A DNA stretch of 64,000 nucleotides from the NCBI GenBank assembly GCA_965277425.1, contig CBDICR010000006.1, forward strand, positions 496,001-560,000. Reading direction: 5' to 3'. The notes beneath the pieces were generated by a model. The model did no database searches. It was not told the DNA's origin and worked only from the letters and a program-made list of their open reading frames with translations. The position numbers were made by a program, and so were the translations under genes. The DNA comes from Poindextera sp965277425. Lineage in GTDB: Bacteria > Pseudomonadota > Alphaproteobacteria > Caulobacterales > Caulobacteraceae. Below are positions 24,129 to 31,449 of the stretch, one piece after another; the stretch's first letter is position 1; each line of letters begins with the position of its first letter.

Positions 24129-24890
24129 TCAGCGTCCCAGGGCGTCCAGGAAGTCGCCGAGGGCGCGGTTGAAGGCCGTGGGCTGGTCGATATTGGCGGC
24201 GTGACCGGCGGCCGGGATCACCACCTTCTTGGCGCCCGGAATCTTGGCGGCCATGTAGTCGCTGGCGGCCAGGAAGGGCGCATCGTCGGCGCCGACGACG
24301 ATCAGAGACGGGACGGCGATGCTCGAAAGCGAGTTCATCACCCCGGCGTCGCGCTGGGTCAGCATGCCGCGCGCGGCCTTGGCCAAGCCGTCGGCGGAGC
24401 GGTGCCTCACCTGGCGAACCTCGGCGCTGGCGTTGGCGAGATCCAGGCCATCGCGCTCCAGCCGCTCGGCGCGCTTGATGGCGTTCTGGTTCCAGCCCTC
24501 GCGCGCCTCGTCGTTGCGATAGCCGGGGCCGGTGTCGATGATCAGCAGGGCCGAGACGCGCTCGGGATGGACGCGGTTGAAGGCCAGCGACATGTAGCCG
24601 CCCAGCGAAAGGCCGCCGATGATCGCCTTGTCCACCCCGACGGCGTCGAGCAGCGCCGCCATGTCGGCGACCGTCGCCTCTTCGCTGTAGGCGGCCTGGT
24701 CCTCAGGATAGTCGCTGTCGCCGTGGCCGCGCATGTCCCAGACGACCAGCCTGTGCCGGGCCGACAGGGTCTCGACCTGGCCCTTCCACATGCCGCTGGT
24801 CGACGAATAGCCGTGGGTGAGCAGGATGACCGGCCCCTCGCCATGCACTTCGTAATAGATCTGGACGCCGTCTCGATTGAGCTTGGGCAT
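24129..24890 (-). CDS. Alpha/beta hydrolase
   Basis: 253 residues with the alpha/beta-hydrolase fold. It shows LLTHGYSST (oxyanion loop), the nucleophile Ser95 in GLSLGG, a probable acid Asp in VVGADDAPFL, and the catalytic His in PAAGHAANI. There is no signal peptide, so it acts in the cytosol. It resembles lactone, ester or C-C bond hydrolases of catabolic pathways. It sits 12 bases after a crotonase gene and 3 before the CoA-transferase gene. By context it may open a ring or release an acyl group in the same pathway. Confidence 0.87.
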   Translation of the reverse strand: MPKLNRDGVQIYYEVHGEGPVILLTHGYSSTSGMWKGQVETLSARHRLVVWDMRGHGDSDYPEDQAAYSEEATVADMAALLDAVGVDKAIIGGLSLGGYMSLAFNRVHPERVSALLIIDTGPGYRNDEAREGWNQNAIKRAERLERDGLDLANASAEVRQVRHRSADGLAKAARGMLTQRDAGVMNSLSSIAVPSLIVVGADDAPFLAASDYMAAKIPGAKKVVIPAAGHAANIDQPTAFNRALGDFLDALGR

Positions 24891-24902
24891 GGGGTTCTCC
24901 TC

Positions 24903-25682
24903 TCAGGCGCCGACGAAATCGCCGGGCCGGCGTTCGGAAACGGCGCGGACGCCTTCCTTGTAGTCGGCGGTCTTGCGCAGCCGGGACTGTTCGATGAACT
25001 CGTGGTCGGTGATCGATTTCACCGCCTCGGCCAGGCCGGCGCGCAGGGTGGCGCGGGTGGACTGCACGGCCAGCGGCGCGTTCTCGGCGATCTCCTTGGC
25101 GAGCCGAACCGCCGCGGCTCGAACCTCGTCCAGGGGCGCCAGTTCGTCGGCAAGGCCCCAGGCCACGGCCTGCTCGCCCGCGATACGCCGGCCGGTTTCC
25201 AGCATCAGCGCCGCGCGCTGCAGGCCGATCAGGCGCGGCAAGGTGTGGGAGATGCCGAACCCGGCATGGAAGCCGAGCTTGACGAAGTTCGCCGCGAACC
25301 GCGCCTCGGGCGCGGCGACGCGGAAGTCGGCGACCAGGGCCAGGCCCAGGCCGGCGCCGACGGCGGCGCCCTGCACGGCCGCCACGATCGGCTTTTTGTT
25401 GGAGAACAGGCGCACCGCCTCGACATAGAGCGGATTGATGCCCTCCATCCCAGCGCCGCCGATGCCGGTGGCGGCGGTCAGGTCCGCGCCGCCGCAAAAG
25501 ACCCGCCCGGCCGTCGCCAGGACCACCGCGCGGCAATCGCCTTCGCCGTCCAGGTCATGCAGGGCGTCGGCCAGATCGCGCATGAGCTCGACGCTGACAT
25601 GGTTGTTCGGCGGCCGGTTGACTTCGGTGATCGCGACATGGCCGTCCAGGGTGACCGAAACCTCGCCGTACTGGGTCTTCAT
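24903..25682 (-). CDS. Crotonase-family protein lacking both hydratase glutamates
   Basis: 259 residues with the crotonase fold (RVFCGGADLTAATG; VQGAAVGAGLGLALVADFRVA). At the positions of the two enoyl-CoA hydratase glutamates there are Gly (GLGLALVAD) and Phe (FAANFVKLGF). A standard syn-hydration is therefore unlikely; isomerase, thioesterase or lyase chemistry, which use other residues in this fold, is more plausible. Its ATG overlaps the stop of the orotate-PRTase-like gene by four bases (25679-25682). It is an integral member of the catabolic run. Confidence 0.85.
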   Translation of the reverse strand: MKTQYGEVSVTLDGHVAITEVNRPPNNHVSVELMRDLADALHDLDGEGDCRAVVLATAGRVFCGGADLTAATGIGGAGMEGINPLYVEAVRLFSNKKPIVAAVQGAAVGAGLGLALVADFRVAAPEARFAANFVKLGFHAGFGISHTLPRLIGLQRAALMLETGRRIAGEQAVAWGLADELAPLDEVRAAAVRLAKEIAENAPLAVQSTRATLRAGLAEAVKSITDHEFIEQSRLRKTADYKEGVRAVSERRPGDFVGA

Positions 25683-26206
25683 CCGCTGAGCTCCGACTTA
25701 AGGAAGGCGGCCCAGACCGGAAGGCCGGGCAAGGCCGCGATGGAGGGATCGCCCGCGCCGCGCCAGACGGCGCAGACTACGCCGACGATCCTGGCGCCTT
25801 CAGCGCGCAGATGGGCCGCGCCGTCGGCGATGGCGCCGCCGGTGGAGATGACGTCCTCGACGATGGCCAGGTTGAGGCCGGCGACCTCCAGGCCCTCGAC
25901 CGCGCGGCAGGTGCCGTACGCCTTGGCCGCCTTGCGCACGAAGACCGCCGGCAGGCCGCTCTCCAGCGCCATGGCGGTGGCGATCGGCACGCCGCCCAGC
26001 TCCAGCCCGGCAAGCGCATCGGTGTCCGTGGGGATCAGGGCCAGCATCCGCCTGGCGACTCGGCGCAACAGGGCCGGGTCGGATTCGAAGCGGAACTTGT
26101 CGAAGTATTCGTCCGAGACCGCGCCCGAGCGCAGCACGAAACGGCCGGTCAGGCGGGCGGCGGCGTTCAGGTCGGCCGCCAGGACGGAGTCGGCGGCCAG
26201 GCTCAT
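25679..26206 (-). CDS. Orotate phosphoribosyltransferase-like protein inside a CoA operon
   Basis: About 175 residues with a type I PRTase fold. The PRPP loop VEDVISTGGAI is intact, the start region has SDEYFDKFRFESDPALL as in actinobacterial-type PyrE, and the flexible loop reads VRKAAKAYGTCRAVEG, keeping the Lys residues but with Tyr in place of the usual His. The family makes OMP from orotate and PRPP for pyrimidine synthesis. It is unusually placed: its ATG overlaps the stop of an acyl-CoA dehydrogenase gene (ATGA 26203-26206) and its stop overlaps the next crotonase gene. It may be the real PyrE or a repurposed PRTase; I cannot tell which. Confidence 0.82.
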   Translation of the reverse strand: MSLAADSVLAADLNAAARLTGRFVLRSGAVSDEYFDKFRFESDPALLRRVARRMLALIPTDTDALAGLELGGVPIATAMALESGLPAVFVRKAAKAYGTCRAVEGLEVAGLNLAIVEDVISTGGAIADGAAHLRAEGARIVGVVCAVWRGAGDPSIAALPGLPVWAAFLKSELSG

Positions 26207-27369
26207 CGCCGCCCGCCCAAGAGGTTGCGCGCCACCACCCATTTGTGCACCTCGGTCGGGCCGTCATAGATGCGCATGGTGCGCAGCTTGGCCGACATCT
26301 GCTGCAGCGGCAGCTCCTTGGTCATGCCCATGGCGCCGAAGGTCTGCATGGCGTGATCGACCACCTCGTAGGCCATTTCGGTGGCGTAGGCCTTGATCAT
26401 CGAGATTTCGAGCCGCACGTCGCGCCCCTGGTCGAGCTTCCAGGCGCAGTCATAGGTCATCAGCCGGGTCGCGTGGATCTTGGTCGCCGCGTCGGCGATC
26501 CACCACTGGATGGCCTGGCGGTCCGACAGCTTCTGGCCGAAGGTGGTGCGCTGCGGGGCGTAGTCGATAATCATGTCCAGCGCCCGCTGGGCCATGCCGA
26601 TCGACCAGGACGCCATCTCGATCCGCCGTGTACCCAGGCGAAGCTGCATCGGCGCGAACCCCTGCCCCTCGGTCCCGAGCAGCTTCCAGCCCTCGACGCG
26701 GCAATCCTCCAGCGCGATCTCATAGGTGACCGCGCCGCCGACCATGGGGATGCGGCGCAGCACGTTGAAGCCGGGCGTTCCCTTGTCGACCAGGAAGGCG
26801 GAAATGCCGCCGCGGGCGCGCTTTTCCTTGTCGGTCACCGCCATCAGAATGGTGAAGTCGGCCTCGGCCGCGCGGCTGATCCAGATCTTGCGCCCGTTGA
26901 TGATCCAGTCTTCGCCGTCGCGTTCGGCGTGGGTGAGCATGCCGGCCGGATCGCCGCCGGCGCCCGGCTCGGAAATGCCGATGGCCGATATGGTCTCGCC
27001 ACGCACATAGGGCTCCAGATAGGCCGCCTTCTGCCGCTCGTTCACTGTCGCCATCAGCATGCGCAGGTTCGGCGAGTCCGGCGGCAGGGTGTAGGGCGTG
27101 ACGGTCTTGCCCAGCTCCTCGTTGACGCCGATCATAGCCACGGCGGGCAGGTTGGCGCCGCCGATGTCCTCGGGCGCGTCCAGGCCCCAGAGGCCGAGCG
27201 CCTTGGACACCGCGTCGATGCGCTTGCGCTCGGTCTCGCCGATGCCGAGCCCCTGGCCGGCGTCCTCGCGGGCGAGCACCGCCGGCTCCAGCGGCATCAG
27301 CTCGTCGGCCACGAAATGGGCCACCAGGTCCTTGAGCATGCGATGCTCTTCGGCGATCTCGAAGTCCAT
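26203..27369 (-). CDS. Acyl-CoA dehydrogenase (ACAD10/11-like)
   Basis: 388 residues with a complete acyl-CoA dehydrogenase fold: GISEPGAGGDPAGML in the FAD/substrate domain, WIINGRKIWIS, and the C-terminal RIYDGPTEVHKW. There the usual catalytic Glu position is Asp (YDG), as in the ACAD10/11-like group. It should form enoyl-CoA and hand electrons to ETF. ATG 27369 has GGGAGG immediately upstream; a GTG at 27381 is weaker. It is 58 bases after the MFS gene and overlaps the PRTase gene by four bases, placing it early in the CoA operon. Confidence 0.9.
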   Translation of the reverse strand: MDFEIAEEHRMLKDLVAHFVADELMPLEPAVLAREDAGQGLGIGETERKRIDAVSKALGLWGLDAPEDIGGANLPAVAMIGVNEELGKTVTPYTLPPDSPNLRMLMATVNERQKAAYLEPYVRGETISAIGISEPGAGGDPAGMLTHAERDGEDWIINGRKIWISRAAEADFTILMAVTDKEKRARGGISAFLVDKGTPGFNVLRRIPMVGGAVTYEIALEDCRVEGWKLLGTEGQGFAPMQLRLGTRRIEMASWSIGMAQRALDMIIDYAPQRTTFGQKLSDRQAIQWWIADAATKIHATRLMTYDCAWKLDQGRDVRLEISMIKAYATEMAYEVVDHAMQTFGAMGMTKELPLQQMSAKLRTMRIYDGPTEVHKWVVARNLLGGRR

Positions 27370-27427
27370 GACGCCTCCCACAAAGCGGCCGTTTCTTATG
27401 TGTCGCCCGTCAGGTCGGACGGGGTAT

Positions 27428-28894
27428 TCAGTCCTCGATCGGAGTCAGTTCGCGCAAGGCTATGGGCTCGGCGCCGTCCCTGGACCGCCGGCCGCTGACC
27501 TCGGCCCCGACATCGTGCGGCAGCGGCAGGAAGAAGGCGAGGCCAAAGAGCGAGATCGCCCCGATGATGATAAAGGCCGGCGAAATGTCCGAGGCCCTCA
27601 GCGCATGGCTGGCGTGGCCATGCCGGAGCATGCCCAGCAGGATGGCGGCGAAACCGATGCCGATGCTCTGCGACAGCTGCTGACCGACGCTGGCCAGGCT
27701 GGAGGCGCGACTCATCCCCGCCTGCTCGATATCGGCATAGGCCAGCGCGTTCAGGGCGGTGAACTGCAGCGACCGAAAGAAGCCGCCGACCAGCAGCGTG
27801 CCGATGATCAGTGAATGCGGGGTCGAGGCGCGGAAGAGGCCATAGCCCATGAAGATCACGCCGGTGATCACCGTATTGTAGACCAGCACGTTCTTGAAGC
27901 CGAGCCAGGCGATGATCGGGCGCGCCGTGGCCTTCATCAGGAGCGCGCCGGCGGCGCTGGTGAAGGTGATCAGACCGGCTTCGAGCGCGCTGAGGCCAAA
28001 GCCCATCTGCAGCAGCAACGCCAGCAAAAACGGCGTCGAGCCCATGGCCATCCGCAAAGGCGTGCCGCCGATGGTCGAGGTCATGAAGGAGGGCAGCTTG
28101 AAGACGCTAAGGTCGAGGATGGCATGGGGCGTGCGTCGGGCGTGCCAGGCGTAGACGCCCAGGCAGACGCCGCCGCCGACCAGCATCGCCAGCACGGTCG
28201 AGAACGGCATGGCGTTTCGGCCCAGATTCTCGAAGCCGTAGACGACGCCGGCCAGGCCGAACCCAGTGAGGATGAAGCCGCGCCAGTCCAGGCGCATCGG
28301 GCTTTCCTCTCGGACGTTCTCGATGAAGATCGAGACCAGGACCACGCCAAGCACCGCGACCGGAATGTTGATGAAGAAGATCCAGCGCCACGAGAAATAG
28401 GTGACGATGAAGCCCCCGACCGGCGGCCCCAGGATCGGGCCCAGCATGGCGGGCATGGTCAGATAGGACATGGCCTGCACCAGCTCGGACTTGGGCACCG
28501 ACTTGAGCAGCACCAGCCGCCCGACCGGCGCCATCATCGCCCCGCCCATGCCCTGGACCATGCGCGCGGCGACCAGTTCCGGCAGGTTTTGCGCCAGGCC
28601 GCAGAAAAGCGAACTGAGGGCGAAGGTGACGATGGCGATGCGGAAGATGTTCTTCGCGCCGAAGCGATCGGCCGCCCAGCCGCTGATCGGCAGGAAGACG
28701 GCGGCGCTGAGCAGATAGGCGGTGATGGCCAGGTTCAGCGTCACCGGATCTTCGTGCAGCGCGCGCGCCATGGTCGGCAGCGCGTTGGAGATGATGGTCG
28801 AATCCAGCGTCTGCATGAAGAGCGCGCAGCCGATGATCATCGGGGCCAGCGCGCCGGCGAGGAAGCGGGGCCTTGCGGTTTGGACCTCGCTCAT
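27428..28894 (-). CDS. MFS drug:H+ antiporter, DHA2 (EmrB/QacA) family
   Basis: 488 residues with about 14 hydrophobic segments. DHA2 signatures include the D1 motif LDSTIISNALPTMA, the loop GWAADRFGAKNIFR and LGPILGPPVGGFIV (antiporter motif C-like). The protein exports drugs or pathway acids from the inner membrane using the proton gradient; there is no fused outer-membrane partner nearby. ATG 28894 overlaps the MarR stop by four bases. A long in-frame upstream extension is an Arg/Pro-rich shadow of the MarR gene and is rejected. The MarR-EmrB arrangement suggests induction by the exported or catabolised compound. Confidence 0.9.
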   Translation of the reverse strand: MSEVQTARPRFLAGALAPMIIGCALFMQTLDSTIISNALPTMARALHEDPVTLNLAITAYLLSAAVFLPISGWAADRFGAKNIFRIAIVTFALSSLFCGLAQNLPELVAARMVQGMGGAMMAPVGRLVLLKSVPKSELVQAMSYLTMPAMLGPILGPPVGGFIVTYFSWRWIFFINIPVAVLGVVLVSIFIENVREESPMRLDWRGFILTGFGLAGVVYGFENLGRNAMPFSTVLAMLVGGGVCLGVYAWHARRTPHAILDLSVFKLPSFMTSTIGGTPLRMAMGSTPFLLALLLQMGFGLSALEAGLITFTSAAGALLMKATARPIIAWLGFKNVLVYNTVITGVIFMGYGLFRASTPHSLIIGTLLVGGFFRSLQFTALNALAYADIEQAGMSRASSLASVGQQLSQSIGIGFAAILLGMLRHGHASHALRASDISPAFIIIGAISLFGLAFFLPLPHDVGAEVSGRRSRDGAEPIALRELTPIED

Positions 28895-29346
28895 GGCCGC
28901 GGCTCCGCAAGCTGCGCCAGCGGTCCGACCGCGCGTTCCAAGGCCTCGCGCGCGGCGGGATCGAGCCCGGCCAAGCGGTCGGCCAGCCAGTCGTTGCGGC
29001 GGCGGCGCACGGCGTCGAGCGCCCGGCGGCCCAGGGGCGTGATGACCAGGCCGCAACGGCGCTTGTCGTCCACCGGCGGCGGCAGCCGCTTGAGCCAGCC
29101 GGCCGCCTCCAGCCGCTTGACATGGGCGCTCATGGTCGGGCGCGAAGTCTGCTCCAGATCGGCGAGTTCCGAAACGCCGACCCCTTCCCGCTTGGAAACC
29201 GCGCCCAGCAGGGTCGCGTCCAGCGGCGACAGGCCCAGCGAATGGGCTTCGCGCCGCAACAGGCGGCCGATCTTCAGCAGCGGCGGCCGCAAGCCGTCGG
29301 CCAGGGTGGAAACGTCCGTGGCCGGACGAAGCAGGTCGGTGGTCAT
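28891..29346 (-). CDS. MarR-family transcriptional regulator
   Basis: 151 residues with a winged helix-turn-helix (about 30-115). LSPLDATLLGAVSKREGVGVSELADLEQTSRPTMSAHVKRLEAAGWL is the recognition region, and DDKRRCGLVITPLGRRAL is the wing. I chose ATG 29346; the upstream extension lies in a repeated palindromic element and is not protein-like. A perfect operator-like palindrome lies 8-26 bases upstream, so the protein probably represses its own operon. Its stop overlaps the MFS gene, so it likely controls the pump and perhaps the whole downstream CoA run. Confidence 0.88.
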   Translation of the reverse strand: MTTDLLRPATDVSTLADGLRPPLLKIGRLLRREAHSLGLSPLDATLLGAVSKREGVGVSELADLEQTSRPTMSAHVKRLEAAGWLKRLPPPVDDKRRCGLVITPLGRRALDAVRRRRNDWLADRLAGLDPAAREALERAVGPLAQLAEPRP

Positions 29347-29353
29347 GCCGATG

Positions 29354-29372
29354 TAGTTAGGTTTCCTAACTA
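29354..29372 (-). promoter_or_regulatory. Probable MarR operator
   Basis: TAGTTAGG-TTT-CCTAACTA is a perfect 8-bp inverted repeat with a three-base spacer, immediately upstream of the MarR start. The palindrome matches the size and AT-flanked style of MarR-family operators and stands out against the local GC-rich background. Binding there would block translation start-proximal transcription. The assignment is by position and symmetry. Confidence 0.6.
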
Positions 29373-29392
29373 TCTTTGTCAACATGGCGAGA

Positions 29393-29501
29393 ACCCTCTC
29401 CCCCGCTTTTCGCGGAGGAGAGGGCAGGGTGAGGGGCCGCGCCGACGCCGCTGACACACCGGAAAGAACGATCGGGCAAAGCGCCCCTCACCCTGCCCTC
29501 T
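29393..29501. repeat. Palindromic intergenic repeat with an 18-bp inverted pair
   Basis: A GC-rich hairpin (CCCTCTCC...GGAGAGGG around a TTTT loop, about 29395-29425) overlaps a perfect 18-bp inverted repeat, AGAGGGCAGGGTGAGGGG at 29419-29436 and its complement at 29484-29501. It lies between the MarR start and the carboxylesterase gene. This resembles short non-coding palindromic repeats common between genes of Caulobacterales, which I infer from memory rather than comparison. Confidence 0.6.
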
Positions 29502-29582
29502 TCACGCTGGCGCGCAAAGCGATTCACACATCTCAAAGATAGGCAACCATATCAAGGGCTTGCGCCGGCTTGTCCTAGGAAG

Positions 29583-29734
29583 TCCTTCTCCCCTTGCGGG
29601 AGAAGGTGGCCCCGAAGGGGTCGGATGAGGGGTCGATGGCCTCGTCCGGTAAGCCATTGATAAAGTTCTGAAAACGGAGCGAGACCCCTCATCCGTCGGC
29701 TACGCCGACACCTTCTCCCGCAAGGGGAGAAGGA
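29583..29734. repeat. 152-bp inverted-repeat element with two 52-bp arms
   Basis: The left arm (29583-29634) and right arm (29683-29734) are reverse complements at every position except a central 15-base block. In each arm that block is itself a hairpin, but of different sequence (GGCCCCGAAGGGGTC versus GTCGGCGTAGCCGAC). The outer part of each arm folds on itself too (CTTCTCCC...GGGAGAAG). It fills most of the rest of the 450-base gene-free gap. It looks like a REP/MITE-like palindromic element. No protein-coding content is seen. Confidence 0.7.
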
Positions 29735-29798
29735 ACCTTTAGGTTCGCCCCGGAGATCTGTGCATCCCCTAGCGCTGGCGCGGGGCGAGGGTTCCGTT

Positions 29799-31337
29799 TT
29801 ACCCTTGCAAAATCTCCCTCACCTCGGCCATCGGGTCGTCGACGACGGCGCTTTCGAGATTGAAGATCATGGTCGCGCGCCGCCTGGGTTCATAGGCCGG
29901 CCAGTCGGGCAGGGCCACGGCGTTCGGCTCGCCCGTGCGCGCAAAGGCGAGCCAGGCTTGCGACATCTGCTCGGCCAGCACCTGCGGCTCCTCGCCGCGA
30001 CCGACGAAGTCGCGCGCGCGCTCGACATTGTCGAACATCAGCGGGATCTCGAGCGCATGCGGGCATTTCAGCGCGCCGCGCCCGACCGGCGTCTCCCAGG
30101 TCAGCATGTACATGTAGACCGGCGCGGCGCCTTGCGCGGCCTTGCGCTCGGCCAGCGTCACCGAGCCCGCCCACATGCCCTGGGCGGTCTGCACGGCGCT
30201 GATCAGATGGGTGGGTGAATAGTCGGGGAAGCGCTTGCGCAGGGCCGCGATCAGGGCCGGGGCCTTGTCGCCGACGGCGTCCCGGGCGCGCGTCTCCAGA
30301 TCCTCTTCGGTGAAGTCGCCGAACTTGGGGTGGCCGCGGATAAAGAGGGTCGCCTCGTCCTTGTTGGTGCCGATCATAACCGGGACCTCCGCCGAGATGG
30401 CCGGGGCGTCGGGATGGAAGGGATCGCGCGGCAGGGCGATACCGTCAACGCACGGGCTGAAGCCTTGCAGGGGGGTGGCCGCGGGGACGCCGGCCGCGGC
30501 GGCCTGGATATCGGCCGCGGAGAGGGTTTCAAGCCGGTCGAGCTCGCCCGGCTTGAGACCCAGCGCCTCCAGCACCGCCTTGGCGTTGCGGGTGGCCGCC
30601 GCCTGGCTGACCGAGCGAAGGCCCGGCCCGCTCTGCACGATCGCCTTGTGGAATAGGCCGGCCGCCGCCGGCATGGCCATGAGGATGGAGACCTTCATGC
30701 CACCGCCACTCTCGCCGAAGAGGGTGACGTTGCCCGGATCGCCGCCGAAGGCCGCGATGTTGTCGCGCACCCATTCCAGCACCAGCGCGATGTCCAGCAT
30801 GCCGGCCTCGCCGGACGAGGGGTGGCCGCCCAACTCGCCGAGATGCAGATAGCCGAAGACGTTCAGCCGATGGTTCACCGTCACCGTCACCACGTCGCCG
30901 CGGCGCGCCAGATTGCCGCCGTCGTACATGGCCGCGCCGCCGGAGCCGTTGGAAAAGCCGCCGCCGTGCAGCCAGACCATGACCGGCCGCCTGCCGGTGA
31001 GGCCGCCCGTCCAGACATTGATGAACAGGCAGTCCTCGTCCGTGCCGGGCTGGCCCGGCGCGGCGGGATCGCCGTTCGAGCGCCCGCCGGTGGTCTCTCC
31101 CGGCGGGACGCCGCCCTGGATGGCCGGCGCGCCCAGGGTCACGGCCTCGGCGACCTCGGTCCAGGGCGCGGGCTTGACCGGCGGCTTGAACCGCAAGGGT
31201 CCCACCGGCGCGGCGCCATAGCGCAGCCCCTTGAAGACCTGCAGACCGTCTTCGCAATAGCCTCGCACCGGGCCGTTGCTGGTCTGGACCACGGCGGTGC
31301 GGTCAAGGGCGCGCACCTCGTCTCGAACATCGCTCAT
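29799..31337 (-). CDS. Type B carboxylesterase
   Basis: 512 residues of the carboxylesterase/lipase (COesterase) family: GPVRGYCEDGLQVFKGLRYG at the start, the HGGGFSNGSGG oxyanion region, DCLFINVW, and the nucleophile Ser210 in GESGGG (usually GESAGG). The Glu/Asp and His partners lie in the C-terminal half (TNKDEATLF; CPHALEIPLMF). No signal peptide is apparent with start ATG 31337, which has GGGAGA upstream; the longer N-terminal extension is an Arg/Pro-rich readthrough. It should hydrolyse esters of medium size. It follows the RND gene by about 110 bases on the same strand. Confidence 0.88.
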   Translation of the reverse strand: MSDVRDEVRALDRTAVVQTSNGPVRGYCEDGLQVFKGLRYGAAPVGPLRFKPPVKPAPWTEVAEAVTLGAPAIQGGVPPGETTGGRSNGDPAAPGQPGTDEDCLFINVWTGGLTGRRPVMVWLHGGGFSNGSGGAAMYDGGNLARRGDVVTVTVNHRLNVFGYLHLGELGGHPSSGEAGMLDIALVLEWVRDNIAAFGGDPGNVTLFGESGGGMKVSILMAMPAAAGLFHKAIVQSGPGLRSVSQAAATRNAKAVLEALGLKPGELDRLETLSAADIQAAAAGVPAATPLQGFSPCVDGIALPRDPFHPDAPAISAEVPVMIGTNKDEATLFIRGHPKFGDFTEEDLETRARDAVGDKAPALIAALRKRFPDYSPTHLISAVQTAQGMWAGSVTLAERKAAQGAAPVYMYMLTWETPVGRGALKCPHALEIPLMFDNVERARDFVGRGEEPQVLAEQMSQAWLAFARTGEPNAVALPDWPAYEPRRRATMIFNLESAVVDDPMAEVREILQG

Positions 31338-31449
31338 CGCTTCGTCTCCCAATAGAACCGCCGGCGTCTGACGCGTCCGGTCGGATGAAATGTTCATGTG
31401 AAATCGGTCTCGCCGACATTGCGCCACGGAACCAGGCGGATGGGCAAGC

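Noticed and set aside
22950..26396. Open frame of about 1,150 codons on the plus strand across the CoA cluster
   Set aside because: It spans several confident minus-strand genes and has no recognisable domain; it is a composition artefact.
28895..29056. N-terminal extension of the MFS transporter
   Set aside because: It is Arg/Pro-rich, overlaps the MarR gene out of frame, and the ATG at 28894 has an ATGA coupling to MarR.
29347..29457. N-terminal extension of the MarR protein
   Set aside because: It runs through the operator palindrome and a repeated palindromic element, and its residues look like repeat translation.
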